Shown piece after piece: positions 24,871-35,017 of a stretch of 64,000 nucleotides of DNA. The notes under the pieces are model-generated. The model had not been told where the DNA came from and made no database searches. It saw only the letters and a list, made by a program, of their open reading frames with translations. The stretch comes from Fodinibius sp. Rm-B-1B1-1 (GTDB taxonomy: Bacteria; Bacteroidota; Rhodothermia; Balneolales; Balneolaceae). The stretch's first letter is position 1, and every line of letters begins with the position of its first letter. The stretch is from assembly GCF_038594945.1 (NCBI RefSeq), contig NZ_JBCFYD010000001.1:1-64000 (forward strand). Reading direction: 5' to 3'. Position numbers and translations under genes: made by a program.

Positions 24871-25329
24871 ATGGCCAAAGATTCTGATAAAAAGAAAATC
24901 GTCCACGCCCATCTCCCAAAAGAAGAAACCTTTACGACGACCCTAACAGCGGGCAATCATGAACTTTTAGGGGATGAACCCGAAAATGTTGACGGCGGCA
25001 AAGATCAAGGACCTGATCCCTACGACTATCTCTTGATGTCGCTTGGCTCATGTACGGTAATGACTATCAAAATGTATATTAGGCGCAAAGGGTGGGATAA
25101 TATTGATGATATCTATATGGAACTCCGCCATAATAAACAGCACGATGAGGATTGTCAGAACTGTGAAGATCCCAAAAGCCGCATAGACGTTATCGAAAAG
25201 GAAGTGATTGTAGAAGGCGATATTTCGGATGAACAGCTCGATAAAATATTGGACATCTCGCAAAAATGTCCCGTACATCGCACATTGTCGAGTGATATCA
25301 GATTAGAAAGCTCAATTACTCACAAATAA
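24871..25329 (+). CDS. OsmC-family protein
   Basis: The 152-residue product has the two cysteines of OsmC/Ohr proteins: one in MSLGSCTVMTIKMY and the other in ISQKCPVHRTLSS. The family reduces organic hydroperoxides. The sequence is of the general OsmC type rather than classical Ohr, and the second-cysteine motif QKCPVH is typical. It is read alone and ends near the palindromes at 25351-25445. Confidence 0.85.
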   Translation: MAKDSDKKKIVHAHLPKEETFTTTLTAGNHELLGDEPENVDGGKDQGPDPYDYLLMSLGSCTVMTIKMYIRRKGWDNIDDIYMELRHNKQHDEDCQNCEDPKSRIDVIEKEVIVEGDISDEQLDKILDISQKCPVHRTLSSDIRLESSITHK

Positions 25330-25350
25330 AGGCACATCCTTCAACTTATC

Positions 25351-25372
25351 GCCTGATGATAAATCATCAGGC
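25351..25372. repeat. Hairpin after osmC-like gene
   Basis: GCCTGATGA pairs with TCATCAGGC (9 bp) around TAAA. It is the first of three closely spaced dyads between the osmC-like gene and gcvP. Confidence 0.7.
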
Positions 25373-25389
25373 TAAGATCCATAAACTCT

Positions 25390-25412
25390 AAGCTCACTTA
25401 AGTGAGCTTTTT
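25390..25412 (+). terminator. Terminator of the osmC-like gene
   Basis: AAGCTCACT pairs with AGTGAGCTT with a 2-base centre (TA), so the loop must open wider, followed by a T-run. It is the most terminator-like of the three hairpins in this gap. Confidence 0.75.
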
Positions 25413-25415
25413 ACC

Positions 25416-25445
25416 CATAGTCCACGGATGAATCCGTGGGCTATG
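25416..25445. repeat. REP-like palindrome downstream of gcvP
   Basis: A 14-bp near-perfect inverted repeat (25416-25429 with 25432-25445, one T-G pair, centre GA). The core CCACGGAT / ATCCGTGG looks like short dispersed palindromes (REP-type) seen in many bacteria; only one copy is seen here. It lies 10 bases from the gcvP stop. Confidence 0.5.
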
Positions 25446-25454
25446 AAAAATGAC

Positions 25455-28370
25455 TTAATCCACTGCCGCCGGCTCCTGTCCTTCACTATACGCATCAACC
25501 GGAACACAACTACACATCAGGTTGCGATCGCCATAGGCATCATCTACGCGGCTGACAGCTGGCCAGAATTTATTGAACCGCAAGTAATCAAGTGGAAATA
25601 TTGCCTTTTCCCTACTGTAGGGACGATCCCAATCTTCATCCATGGCCACACGCATGGTATGAGGAGCATGCTTGAGAACATTGTTTTCGGGATCCGCGTT
25701 GCCATCTTCGATTTCATGAATTTCTTCCCGGATTGTAATCAACGCCTCACAAAACCGATCAAGCTCCTCCTTGGTTTCACTTTCAGTAGGCTCTATCATC
25801 AGCGTACCAGGAACAGGAAAAGACATCGTAGGCGCATGAAATCCATAATCCATCAAGCGCTTAGCAACGTCAATCGACCCAATATTAGCCGATTCTTTGA
25901 AGGGGCGAAGGTCTACAATAAATTCGTGCGCAGTACGTCCATTTTTTCCGGTATATAAAATCGGATAATGATCTTTGAGTTGCTCTTTCAAATAGTTGGC
26001 GTTTAGGATCGCAGTTTCCGACACTTTGGTTAACCCCTCGGCCCCCATCATCTTGATGTAAGCATACGAAATCGTCAAAATACTGGCACTGCCCCACGGC
26101 GCTGCAGATATACTTTTTATCCCATGTTCTCCTCCTGTTTTCTTAACAGGATTTCCGGGCAGAAACGGAGCCAACTCTTTCGTTGCTGCAATAGGTCCCA
26201 TTCCCGGTCCACCCCCGCCGTGTGGGATACAGAATGTTTTATGCAGATTTAAGTGACAAACATCAGCCCCAATTTCAGCGGGACTCGTTAGCCCCACCTG
26301 GGCATTCATATTGGCACCATCCATATAAACCAGTCCACCGTTATTATGAATAACCTGACAGATTTCTTTAATATCTTCCTCAAATACGCCGTGCGTAGAG
26401 GGATAAGTAATCATCAAGGCAGCCAACTTATCTTTATTAGCTTCCACCTTTTTACGCAAATCATCCAAATCGATATTTCCATGCTCATCGCACTTGGTAA
26501 CAACGACATCCATCCCAGCCATTACAGCACTGGCAGGATTGGTGCCATGCGCAGAATCAGGGACAATCGTCACATTACGATGGTCTTCTCCATGATGCCC
26601 GTGATAAGCACGAATCGTCATCAATCCTGCGAATTCCCCCTGTGCTCCAGAGTTTGGCTGCAGCGAAACAGCTGGAAATCCAGTGATGGCCGAAAGCTGA
26701 CGCTCTAAGCCGTCAAAAAGTTCGTGATATCCTTTCGCCTGATCCTCTGGCGCAAACGGATGTATCTTTCCAAATTTGGGCCAAGTCAACGGAATCATCT
26801 CCGAAGTTGCATTCAGCTTCATGGTACATGAGCCAAGCGATATCATAGAGTGAACCAGCGACAGATCTTTATTCTCAAGCTTCTTGAGGTATCGAAGCAT
26901 CTCGTGCTCAGAGTGATATAGGTTGAACACCGGATGCTCTAAATAATCAGAGGTGCGGTTCAACGACTCTGGAAAATCTATTTCCACAGATTCTGACAAT
27001 TCCTGAACATGAATTTCATCACCACCTGTGAGCGAAGCAAAAATATCGAGCAGAGTCTTCACATGATCTAAATCCTTTACCTCATCAAAAGCAATACCAA
27101 CAGCACTATCCCCAAAATAACGTAGATTAATCTTTTGATCTCGTGCTCGCTTCCGAAGCTGATCCTGTTGCTCTTTATTTGCAAGAGTAACCTTCAACGT
27201 ATCAAAATAGCAATCATTCGCTACTTCAAAGCCAAGCTTTGAAAGCCCTTTGTCCATTAGTTTTGCCAAGCCATGGATACGTTCGGCAATGCGACGCAAC
27301 CCCTTGGGGCCATGATAAACAGCATAGAAACCCGCAATAACAGCCAACAACACCTGGGCAGTACAAATATTTGATGTCGCTTTTTCACGACGAATGTGTT
27401 GCTCACGCGTCTGCAACGCCATCCGGTACACTGGATTTTCTTCGGTATCCTGCGTAACACCAATAATACGTCCCGGAATCTTTCGCTTGTATTTTTCCCG
27501 CGTAGCAAAATATGCGGCATGCGGTCCACCGTATCCCATGGGCACCCCAAATCGCTGGGTGGACCCAACCACCACATCTGCCCCCATTTCACCGGGTGGC
27601 GTCAGCAACGTTAAACTCAACAGATCTGCTGCAACCACCGACTGTACATTGTGGTCCTTTGCAGCGGCTATGAGATCCGTATAATCTTCTACAGATCCAT
27701 CAGTAGCCGGATACTGCAACAAAATTCCAAATAATTCTTCATTCGTCACATCCAGCTCATTATGATCGCCAACCACTACCTCAATATCCAGCGGCTCAGC
27801 ACGCCCCTTCACAACATCGATGGTCTGCGGATGACACAACTCTGAAACAAAAAAGGTGTGCGCCTTCTTCCGCTTGGCACCGCGCCGCATTGCATAAAGC
27901 ATCGACATCGCTTCTGCGGCTGATGTCCCCTCATCAAGCAGGGAGGCATTCGCCAGCTCCCTTCCTGTTAAATCCGAAACCATAGTCTGGAAATTAATCA
28001 ATGCTTCCAAACGCCCCTGTGCAATTTCAGCTTGGTAGGGGGTATATGCCGTGTACCATCCAGGGTTTTCGAGCACGTTTCGCAGAATCACATTGGGGGT
28101 TAGCGTATCGTGGTAGCCCATCCCAATAAATGAATCAAAAATTTCATTTTTATCCGCCAGCTCCCTGAACTCTTCCAAAAATCGATATTCACTCATTGGC
28201 TCATCAAGATCAACCTCCTTCGATAGTCGAATACCTTCAGGGATCGTCTCGGCTATCAAATCATCAAGCGAAGAAGCGTCAATAGCTTTAAGCATTTCAT
28301 TGGTCTGCGTTTCATCAGGACCAATATGGCGATGCATGAAACGTTCTTTATCAAAATTAATACTCATCAA
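25455..28370 (-). CDS. gcvP: Glycine dehydrogenase (decarboxylating), P protein of glycine cleavage
   Basis: This 971-residue protein is a full-length single-chain P protein that decarboxylates glycine with PLP and passes the methylamine group to the lipoylated H protein. The PLP lysine is in [19 protein letters not shown]. The N-terminal MHRHIGPDE and the [31 protein letters not shown] stretch are typical. GcvT and GcvH are not nearby. Start is the first of two ATGs (28370 or 28367). No glycine riboswitch was recognised in the 297-base space upstream. Confidence 0.95.
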   Translation of the reverse strand: MMSINFDKERFMHRHIGPDETQTNEMLKAIDASSLDDLIAETIPEGIRLSKEVDLDEPMSEYRFLEEFRELADKNEIFDSFIGMGYHDTLTPNVILRNVLENPGWYTAYTPYQAEIAQGRLEALINFQTMVSDLTGRELANASLLDEGTSAAEAMSMLYAMRRGAKRKKAHTFFVSELCHPQTIDVVKGRAEPLDIEVVVGDHNELDVTNEELFGILLQYPATDGSVEDYTDLIAAAKDHNVQSVVAADLLSLTLLTPPGEMGADVVVGSTQRFGVPMGYGGPHAAYFATREKYKRKIPGRIIGVTQDTEENPVYRMALQTREQHIRREKATSNICTAQVLLAVIAGFYAVYHGPKGLRRIAERIHGLAKLMDKGLSKLGFEVANDCYFDTLKVTLANKEQQDQLRKRARDQKINLRYFGDSAVGIAFDEVKDLDHVKTLLDIFASLTGGDEIHVQELSESVEIDFPESLNRTSDYLEHPVFNLYHSEHEMLRYLKKLENKDLSLVHSMISLGSCTMKLNATSEMIPLTWPKFGKIHPFAPEDQAKGYHELFDGLERQLSAITGFPAVSLQPNSGAQGEFAGLMTIRAYHGHHGEDHRNVTIVPDSAHGTNPASAVMAGMDVVVTKCDEHGNIDLDDLRKKVEANKDKLAALMITYPSTHGVFEEDIKEICQVIHNNGGLVYMDGANMNAQVGLTSPAEIGADVCHLNLHKTFCIPHGGGGPGMGPIAATKELAPFLPGNPVKKTGGEHGIKSISAAPWGSASILTISYAYIKMMGAEGLTKVSETAILNANYLKEQLKDHYPILYTGKNGRTAHEFIVDLRPFKESANIGSIDVAKRLMDYGFHAPTMSFPVPGTLMIEPTESETKEELDRFCEALITIREEIHEIEDGNADPENNVLKHAPHTMRVAMDEDWDRPYSREKAIFPLDYLRFNKFWPAVSRVDDAYGDRNLMCSCVPVDAYSEGQEPAAVD

Positions 28371-28580
28371 GCGCAGTTTTTAATTGATTTTATTGAGATG
28401 GAATAGCTTCTGCCGTTCTATTAATAAATGCTTTTCTATATGTTTTGATCATGCTCAGACACAATTATTAAGAAGTGCAGAAACTAAACAAATTTGACAA
28501 AAATTGACAGCTTATAATTCCCATTATTCTGTTTCTAATACCTGCCTAATAAAAGAAACATAGATAACAACATTTTCATG

Positions 28581-28597
28581 TTTTAGCCTTAGCTAAA
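28581..28597 (+). promoter_or_regulatory. Inverted repeat upstream of a ZIP transporter, possible metal-regulator operator
   Basis: TTTAGC (28582-28587) and GCTAAA (28592-28597) form a palindrome around CTTA, about 70 bases before the ZIP gene. The look (TTAGC...GCTAA) is like operators of DtxR/MntR-type metal regulators. This is inferred from sequence resemblance and neighbour only. The rest of the gap 28371-28667 contains two TTGACA boxes near 28494-28509 and no gene. Confidence 0.35.
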
Positions 28598-28667
28598 TTT
28601 TATTTTCAATTAGGCTTATCATTTGTTTATTTTTGGAGATAATATTACAACAAATAATTCTCATCAT

Positions 28668-29507
28668 ATGACTGATCTGGTTGCTTTAAAAGAAACGTTC
28701 TACGCTCTTAACCCTATAACGCAAAGCTTATTTGGTGGTTTGTTCACCTACACCTTAACTGCTTTAGGGGCTGCTCTTGTTTTTTTCACAAAGAATGTAG
28801 GCCATAAACTATTGGATGCTATGATGGGGTTTGCTGCGGGAGTCATGATCGCAGCCAGCTTTTGGTCACTGTTGGTCCCCGCTATCGATATGGCAGCGGC
28901 CCAAGGAATGATAGAATGGTTGCCTGCCGTAATTGGTTTCCTTAGTGGGGGTATTTTCCTTCGTATCTGTGATGCCTATCTCCCCCACCTTCATATTGGC
29001 TCTCCTATCGAAGAAGCTGAAGGAGTTCCCACTTCTTGGCGCAGAGCCACCCTACTTGTATTAGCTATTACCTTGCATAACATCCCAGAGGGACTTGCTA
29101 TCGGCGTACTTTTTGGAGCTGCGGCATCAGGAATAGAAGCGGCCGGCGGAGCAACAGTTATTGGTGCAATTACATTAGCAATAGGGATCGGTATACAAAA
29201 CTTCCCCGAAGGAACTGCTGTTTCTATGCCTCTGCGTCGGGAAGGACTCTCAGTAGGTAAAAGTTTTTGGTATGGCCAGCTCTCTGGTATAGTAGAACCC
29301 ATTTCGGCTGTTATTGGCGCTGCTGCTGTTTTGATGGTCCAGCCCCTCCTACCCTATGCCCTCGCTTTTGCGGCTGGTGCTATGATTTACGTTGTTGTAG
29401 AAGAGCTAATTCCAGAATCCCAATTACACGGGAACACCGATATTGCCACTCTGGGAACTATGTTAGGATTCAGTGTTATGATGATATTAGATGTGGCCTT
29501 AGGTTAA
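28668..29507 (+). CDS. ZIP-family metal transporter
   Basis: The best start is the ATG at 28668 (279 residues). An in-frame TTG at 28623 is less likely. The product has about eight hydrophobic segments and the ZIP motif [16 protein letters not shown] with its histidine and glutamate, followed by [12 protein letters not shown] and a third EPISAVIGA stretch. ZIP proteins import zinc, manganese or iron. It is of the ZupT/GufA type. Confidence 0.87.
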   Translation: MTDLVALKETFYALNPITQSLFGGLFTYTLTALGAALVFFTKNVGHKLLDAMMGFAAGVMIAASFWSLLVPAIDMAAAQGMIEWLPAVIGFLSGGIFLRICDAYLPHLHIGSPIEEAEGVPTSWRRATLLVLAITLHNIPEGLAIGVLFGAAASGIEAAGGATVIGAITLAIGIGIQNFPEGTAVSMPLRREGLSVGKSFWYGQLSGIVEPISAVIGAAAVLMVQPLLPYALAFAAGAMIYVVVEELIPESQLHGNTDIATLGTMLGFSVMMILDVALG

Positions 29508-29574
29508 GTCCTGAAAATTTATTTTATTACTTGCAGTTTAAATTTCGGGGACAGGGAATTAGCATATTAAAGAT

Positions 29575-29964
29575 ATGGGTGAATCGATACCAGAAAAGAA
29601 AGTTCTTATCGTCGAAGATGACATGATTATCTCGATGGTATTAGAACGGATGATCAAAAAACTTGGCCACCAAGTTGTTAAAAAGGTTATTGCAGGTCAA
29701 GATGCCATTGACTCCTTTTTTGAGCTTGAACCAGACCTCATCTTAATGGATATACAGCTTAAAGATGATGTTGATGGTATTACCGCAATGCAGAAAATCA
29801 GGGAAGAATCTGATGTTAACGTCATCTACATTACGGGTAACTCTGATCAATATAATCTTGAGCGTGCTGAAAAGACCAATTTTGTCGATTATCTCGTAAA
29901 ACCTATTCAAATGAGCCATCTAAAGAAATCGATCAATAAAGCTTTTTCTGAACAGCTTTCATAA
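29575..29964 (+). CDS. Single-domain response regulator receiver
   Basis: The 129-residue protein is one receiver domain. The acidic pocket is E14-D15-D16, the phospho-acceptor is D59 (ILMDIQL), and the conserved threonine (YITGNSD) and lysine (YLVKPI) are present, so it can be phosphorylated. It has no output domain, so it would act through protein contacts or as a phosphate shuttle. No histidine kinase is adjacent. A small membrane protein follows 139 bases later. Confidence 0.9.
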   Translation: MGESIPEKKVLIVEDDMIISMVLERMIKKLGHQVVKKVIAGQDAIDSFFELEPDLILMDIQLKDDVDGITAMQKIREESDVNVIYITGNSDQYNLERAEKTNFVDYLVKPIQMSHLKKSINKAFSEQLS

Positions 29965-30103
29965 GCTCTATTCCGTTATTTCAGGGGGTATTTACTAATT
30001 CTTATTGCTATTTACCGGTAGAGTAATAACCTTTCTTATGATCCATCCCAACATGGGATACTCTTGAATTTGTTGCTTTCACTTCAAAATAAAGAGAGGA
30101 CTT

Positions 30104-30577
30104 ATGGAAGCGAATCTATTGGTTGCTGCAGTAGCGGGTTTACTCGGAGCAATAATTCTAACCGTGCTTATCTATCTTCTTAAACTTTTCGGGCAAGACT
30201 TAGATATTCCTTATCTCATCGGAACCCGATTTGTAGGCATTGAAAACAAGACCCAAATTTATGTTGTAGGGATCACACTGCACCTTTTGGCTGGGGCTGG
30301 ATGGGGCATTCTTTATGTTATATTGCTTACGGCAATGGTGGTAACCCCAAACTGGCCTGCGGGAATTCTCTGGGGATTTGCCCACGGTATTTTTGTAGGA
30401 TCTATGATGGGTATTATTGCGGATACACATCCCTATATTGGAGAAGATAAACCCATCAAAAGTCCGGGTATTTTAGGTCAGCAGTGGAGTGAACTCATGC
30501 CCTATTGGATACTAACGCTTCATATCATTTATGGGGCCTGCACCCTTTTGATATATCATTGGTGGATGACCGGGTAA
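30104..30577 (+). CDS. Uncharacterised membrane protein
   Basis: This 157-residue protein has about four hydrophobic segments (about 5-26, 48-77, 85-108 and 133-152), including GAIILTVLIYLLKLF and LHLLAGAGWGILYVILLTAM. It ends with a tryptophan-rich tail. No family was recognised. The ATG follows a clear AGAGAGGA ribosome-binding site, uncommon in this window. It converges with the PH-domain pair. Confidence 0.6.
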   Translation: MEANLLVAAVAGLLGAIILTVLIYLLKLFGQDLDIPYLIGTRFVGIENKTQIYVVGITLHLLAGAGWGILYVILLTAMVVTPNWPAGILWGFAHGIFVGSMMGIIADTHPYIGEDKPIKSPGILGQQWSELMPYWILTLHIIYGACTLLIYHWWMTG

Positions 30578-30593
30578 CATTAACCAAATATCT

Positions 30594-32063
30594 TTAAAGG
30601 CTACTTACTTCATTCTCATCAACTGAACTTCCTTGATCCACGGGATGTCCATTTGATAGCCACATTCGATAATCCATGGCTTTGTCAATTTCGATATCCC
30701 TGACGGTAAAGTTGCGTCCCTGATTACCACTGGCTACATGGATAGAAAAATGTCCCACATTTAATCGTTTCTGGAATGGATTTTGTTGAATTTGGCACGC
30801 TTGCATTCGGTATTTCTTTACAATAGCGGTCGTTTTACTGAGCAATCGATAGCTTAGTTTTAACGTATCTTCACCACGTGCGATTTCAGCATCTTTATAC
30901 TGCTGGTATCCTAATAGTAGTGCCGGGATTAACAGAAACCAGCTATATACCCCATATGGTACGGTTCCCCAAACCAATAAAATAACGGGCAGGGAAACCC
31001 ACACCATACGTAGCAGGTAGCGCCGTAGTGCTATCGCAGGCACCTTACTATTTTCTGTTATTTGCGTATTATAATCAGGGATGACCTCTTCAATAAAACG
31101 ATATATCTGTTGCTTTCTAAGCAAAGGGAAAAGCGTTGTAGAATTACCTTCTGATTCTCCATATCCTGCACTTTCGATCACCAATGAAGCGTAACCCAAA
31201 GGCTGGCGTAATAACTCTTCTTTAATCTGAACAGCCTGAATACGATTAAAAGGGATCGTTAACTGTGTACGTTCAAATAATCCTCGATTAATTAATAGTT
31301 CATCTTCCCGAACTTCAACCACGAAGTCATAATATTTTACAATCGTACTGACAAATGAGAATATCCAGGACACAACAATAATTGCTACAATCCACATTGC
31401 AATAATTGAGGCATCAGTGGTACGGGGCATCACCGCTTCGGCAAAACGTATCATCTGTTCTTCAGAAATAAGCTGTTCAACCTGAGAAAAAAGCACTCCT
31501 ACTACTGACAATGCTACTCCAAACCGACCCGATGTTGATGCTGCAACAAGTAAGTCTTTAGTGCCAAGTGCATAGATTCTGCTTTGCTGAACAGACTCAT
31601 CCTGCTCACCTTGCTTTGTCGCGCCATTAACTTCTTTACGCAATAATTGCTTTAATTTCTCTGCTTTTTCTCGGGTTAACGCGCTAATTTTTGCCTGTTT
31701 GGAGCTACTCCCGGCGGTCTTAACTTCTACTGCCACTAACCCGAATAACCGCTGAATTACACCTGCAGTTATGTCAATAACCTGAATACGATCGGAAGTA
31801 AGGTATATTTTCTTGCGCACTAACACCCCGCGTTCTATTCTCAACTCTCCTTCCTCAACACTGAATTCGAATCGGTACCAAGAGATCACCCCCCAGATCA
31901 ACAAAAAGAGAAACGTCCCAATAATCCAAGAGAGGGTAAAGTTGGCCTCGCTACCACCACTACCTACAAAAATTAGAATAATGATAGTTATAAAATTGGC
32001 TCGAATAATATCAAATGCATTAGCCAATGCTGCGGCCGGATGTTGTCGCTGTAATTCAAACAT
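30594..32063 (-). CDS. Membrane protein with bacterial PH domains (YdbT-like)
   Basis: The start at 32063 (MFELQRQHPAAALAN) is chosen because it overlaps the upstream partner by 8 bases. An earlier ATG at 32129 would lie inside it. The 489-residue product has membrane segments and three copies of the bacterial PH-like domain (bPH2/YdbT), seen in the repeats RYEFSVEEGELRIERGV, YDFVVEVREDELLINRGL and the last one near KLSYRLLSKTTAIVKKY. YdbT/YdbS pairs are of unclear role. In Bacillus they give resistance to some antimicrobial proteins. Confidence 0.82.
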   Translation of the reverse strand: MFELQRQHPAAALANAFDIIRANFITIIILIFVGSGGSEANFTLSWIIGTFLFLLIWGVISWYRFEFSVEEGELRIERGVLVRKKIYLTSDRIQVIDITAGVIQRLFGLVAVEVKTAGSSSKQAKISALTREKAEKLKQLLRKEVNGATKQGEQDESVQQSRIYALGTKDLLVAASTSGRFGVALSVVGVLFSQVEQLISEEQMIRFAEAVMPRTTDASIIAMWIVAIIVVSWIFSFVSTIVKYYDFVVEVREDELLINRGLFERTQLTIPFNRIQAVQIKEELLRQPLGYASLVIESAGYGESEGNSTTLFPLLRKQQIYRFIEEVIPDYNTQITENSKVPAIALRRYLLRMVWVSLPVILLVWGTVPYGVYSWFLLIPALLLGYQQYKDAEIARGEDTLKLSYRLLSKTTAIVKKYRMQACQIQQNPFQKRLNVGHFSIHVASGNQGRNFTVRDIEIDKAMDYRMWLSNGHPVDQGSSVDENEVSSL

Positions 32064-32547
32064 CTTCTTCGGCAAGTCGGGCAAATGTTGAAATTTGGTC
32101 GCGCACCTGATCGGCAACTTCTTCACCAAGTGCGGGAATCCGATGCGTTGTTGCAGCAGTGGAAATGGTTACATCTGCCAAGTCATACGAACGTAATATG
32201 GGGCCTTGGCGGGTATCAACATGCTGTACGCGTTTTATTGGGATCAACGTTCGGGTAACAATAAATATTCCACTTTGTAGATCAATCTCGTGCTTATCCA
32301 CTTCGTACGACCAGCGCCGCCATCGAATTTCAGGTACAAAAAAGACGATAAGACCAGTGATAATCACCAAAAATACGGAAATGGCAATAAGTGTCCAGGT
32401 AGAGACAAATTCTGACTCTGGCGACATGAGTGAATATCCCCAGAGAAAAAACAGGGCTAACACCAGGATAAAGATGAATATTGACATCGATACCCGCCAT
32501 GCCCTGATAGCTTTTTTCGATAATTTATTCGATGGTGTTGTACGCAT
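32056..32547 (-). CDS. PH-domain membrane protein, YdbS-like partner
   Basis: The 163-residue product has two membrane segments and one bacterial PH domain (WSYEVDKHEIDLQSGIFIV, then TRTLIPIKRVQHVDTRQGPI). It precedes the YdbT-like gene with an 8-base overlap, the standard YdbS-YdbT layout. They act together in the membrane. Confidence 0.85.
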   Translation of the reverse strand: MRTTPSNKLSKKAIRAWRVSMSIFIFILVLALFFLWGYSLMSPESEFVSTWTLIAISVFLVIITGLIVFFVPEIRWRRWSYEVDKHEIDLQSGIFIVTRTLIPIKRVQHVDTRQGPILRSYDLADVTISTAATTHRIPALGEEVADQVRDQISTFARLAEEDV

Positions 32548-32584
32548 AGATAAATGTATCCAAAAGTTAGATCCTAAAAACCGG

Positions 32585-32615
32585 ATATAAAAAAAGCCAC
32601 AATAATGTGGCTTTT
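32585..32615 (-). terminator. Terminator of the Hc1-like gene
   Basis: A 10-bp stem (AAAAGCCACA with TGTGGCTTTT, loop ATAA) with a long T-run on the minus strand. It ends the small gene at 32638-32814. Confidence 0.82.
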
Positions 32616-32637
32616 CAATAGGAAATTTTAAGCTGTA

Positions 32638-32814
32638 TTAGCCCTTATTTTTAATATCCTGAATTTCAAGGCGAACTTCTTGAGCCAGTTTCTTCAGTCC
32701 CTGCAACCCTTTGCGGGCACGAGTACCTGCGGCTTTATTCCCTTTTTCATAAAATTTTACCATATCATCCTCGATACCCGTGATGATGCCTTTTATTTCG
32801 TCTAATCGGCTCAT
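32638..32814 (-). CDS. Histone H1-like protein Hc1 (58 residues)
   Basis: A small gene that I found by translating the minus strand. The product begins MSRLDEIKGIITGIEDD and has a lysine-rich middle (KGNKAAGTRARKGLQG) and an amphipathic helix (LKKLAQEVRLEIQDIKNKG). It resembles the Hc1-type histone H1-like family seen in Bacteroidota and Chlamydia, small DNA-binding proteins that coat the nucleoid. Its own terminator follows. Confidence 0.72.
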   Translation of the reverse strand: MSRLDEIKGIITGIEDDMVKFYEKGNKAAGTRARKGLQGLKKLAQEVRLEIQDIKNKG

Positions 32815-32941
32815 ATTATTTTGTATTACGTTGTTGTTTAATTGAAGGAGAGTTTCTCCTGCCGGATATCCCTATCCGAAAAACATGAGCTTAAGTTACC
32901 ACTTTATCGATTAAAATCAGCTTTATTTTTTCCTTAGGCCC

Positions 32942-34243
32942 TTATTTAGCAGGACGGGCCTCTTCAGCATCCGGCACAAAGTATAGAATCGTAAAACCGA
33001 TGATAAATAATACTACGATTACGCTCATCCCAATGCGCTGACTGTCGGCAATATAAGTAAGCCATCCTACCAATAATGGTCCGGCAAAAGATGTCACTTT
33101 ACCCGACAACGCCATCAACCCAAACATTTGGTTTTCAAGATCTGGCGGAGAAACACGAGCCATATATGTTCTGCTGGCGGCTTGTACCGGGCCTACAAAT
33201 ATGCCCAGGGTTAACCCTAACCCCCAAAACCAGGCAAGATTGGTAACCAGTAATACTCCTGTAGTACTAACAATCAAACCAATCAAAGAAACCAACATGG
33301 TGGTTCGGCTTCCTAACTTGTCATCCAACCATGCAAAAAGAACAGCACCTAATCCCGCTGTTACGTTTAACCCGATACCAAACATCAAGACCTCACGCTC
33401 ACTAAATTCGAATGTGCCAGCTGCATAAATACCACCAAAGGCAAACACCGTTGCAAGCGCATCGATAAAAATCATTCGTGCAACTAAAAACCGGACGATG
33501 TATTTGTACTGCCGGACGTTTGCTATGGATGTTTTCAGTTGCTTCCACCCTGATTTAGCTGCTTGGGTTAATCCAACACTTGTTCTTTTACGATCACTTG
33601 AAAAAGTAAACAACGGAAGTGCAAAGAGCCCATACCATACCGCAACCATTACGAAAGTAGCTCGTACATGCTCGGCCATGTCCTTTTCCAATCCAAAGGG
33701 CGGATTTTCCACATCAACAAACACAAAAAGAGCTACCACCAAACAGGCAAGGCCGCCAGCGTAACCAAGGCCCCAGGCCCACCCCGACCACCGACCCATT
33801 CGCTCTTTCGAAGCCAAGTCGGGCAGCATAGCATTATAAAAAATGATCGCAAATTCAGATCCTACTGTACCTAAAAATACCAGAACTAATGCCAGCCAAA
33901 TAAAATTTTGAGAAGGTTCTACATACCATAATCCAGCTGTAGCAATAATACACAGCAACGAAAACCATGCTATCCACGGTTTTCGTCGCCCCATTTGGTC
34001 AGCAATAGCTCCCACAAAAGGAGCCGACAATGCGATCACTAATCCCGCTGCACCAATAGTATTGCCCCATAACGTACTACCTAAGGTCTCATCTTGAACA
34101 ACGGATTGCATAAAATAAGTTGCAAATACAAAGGTTTGTATAACAGTGAAAAATGCACTGTTTGCCCAATCAAAAAGGGCCCACGAAAAAAGAGATTTAG
34201 GTTGGTCTTTTTTTTGTTGCGGCATTTGTCTGTTTATATTCAA
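32942..34243 (-). CDS. Major facilitator superfamily transporter, UMF1 (Atg22-like) family
   Basis: This 433-residue protein has about twelve membrane segments. The N-terminal phrase SLFSWALFDWANSAFFTVIQTFVFATYF is the UMF1/Atg22-like hallmark. The substrate is unknown. It is divergent from the neighbouring unknown gene at 34326. Confidence 0.82.
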   Translation of the reverse strand: MNINRQMPQQKKDQPKSLFSWALFDWANSAFFTVIQTFVFATYFMQSVVQDETLGSTLWGNTIGAAGLVIALSAPFVGAIADQMGRRKPWIAWFSLLCIIATAGLWYVEPSQNFIWLALVLVFLGTVGSEFAIIFYNAMLPDLASKERMGRWSGWAWGLGYAGGLACLVVALFVFVDVENPPFGLEKDMAEHVRATFVMVAVWYGLFALPLFTFSSDRKRTSVGLTQAAKSGWKQLKTSIANVRQYKYIVRFLVARMIFIDALATVFAFGGIYAAGTFEFSEREVLMFGIGLNVTAGLGAVLFAWLDDKLGSRTTMLVSLIGLIVSTTGVLLVTNLAWFWGLGLTLGIFVGPVQAASRTYMARVSPPDLENQMFGLMALSGKVTSFAGPLLVGWLTYIADSQRIGMSVIVVLFIIGFTILYFVPDAEEARPAK

Positions 34244-34325
34244 ATTCTTTCACATAATAATGGAATAGTTCGGAAATGCAATTTGTTATTAGCACGCATA
34301 TTCAAGCAGAATCAAGCATTTATTT

Positions 34326-34898
34326 ATGGAGCACGACAAAAAGGATTTAATTTATATTTACGACACTGAACATCACAAAATAATTGTTATTGATGGTGAA
34401 ACCGGCAACCAAATTAAAGAAGAGGATGATCAAGTAACGTCAATTTTAAAATATTTGGAGGAAGAGGATAACCCTATCCTTTTACGAAAGTTTGCAGTTT
34501 GGTGTGCCCGGCAAATAAATAATAATCTGAAGCCAATACAGAAAAAAATTCTTGACCTTGCTGAAAAAGCCATTGCTAAAGAGGCAGATACTGAATCACT
34601 AAAGGAGTTATATCAAGAAACAGAAGGTACTGCTATTGCTACCGACACAACGGGCATGATGCAGGGAAATGAGAATGCTCCGGCTTATCTTGCAGCTCGG
34701 GAATGTATCAACCCCAATGCACTTGATGGCGCCATACAGGCTGCTCGATTCCATCGACTATGGGCAGAAATGAAAAGTGAGGATGAGGAGTTTGAAAATG
34801 TTGCTTTAAAAGAGATCAAAGCTCAAACCACAAAATCAGCAATACAAGAGGTTGAACAAAAACAGACCAATTACTTGCTGGATTTGATGAATGAATAA
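34326..34898 (+). CDS. Uncharacterised helical protein, possibly Imm5-like
   Basis: This 190-residue protein has a short N-terminal beta strand region (LIYIYDTEHHKIIVIDGETG) and then repeated amphipathic helices. The phrase LLRKFAVWCARQINNNLKPIQKK followed by several AA-containing helices (AAREC, AIQAARFHRLW) recalls the Imm5 type of putative immunity protein, known from polymorphic toxin loci. No toxin is seen here, so this is a weak guess. The protein has no membrane segment or signal peptide. Confidence 0.4.
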   Translation: MEHDKKDLIYIYDTEHHKIIVIDGETGNQIKEEDDQVTSILKYLEEEDNPILLRKFAVWCARQINNNLKPIQKKILDLAEKAIAKEADTESLKELYQETEGTAIATDTTGMMQGNENAPAYLAARECINPNALDGAIQAARFHRLWAEMKSEDEEFENVALKEIKAQTTKSAIQEVEQKQTNYLLDLMNE

Positions 34899-35017
34899 AT
34901 CAATATTGCTCCCAAACGCCCTCTACTCCCCACAAAGCCCATTCAGGACAAAATTGGGAAAATAACCCCCTTTACATATATTAGCTGATAGGTGTATACT
35001 TTTTATTTGGTTGATAT

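Noticed and set aside
25428-25958. 176-codon frame opposite gcvP
   Set aside because: It is the complement of the conserved gcvP C-terminal region; its sequence has no known family.
28371-28667. Glycine riboswitch upstream of gcvP
   Set aside because: The conserved glycine-binding core was not seen on the minus strand.
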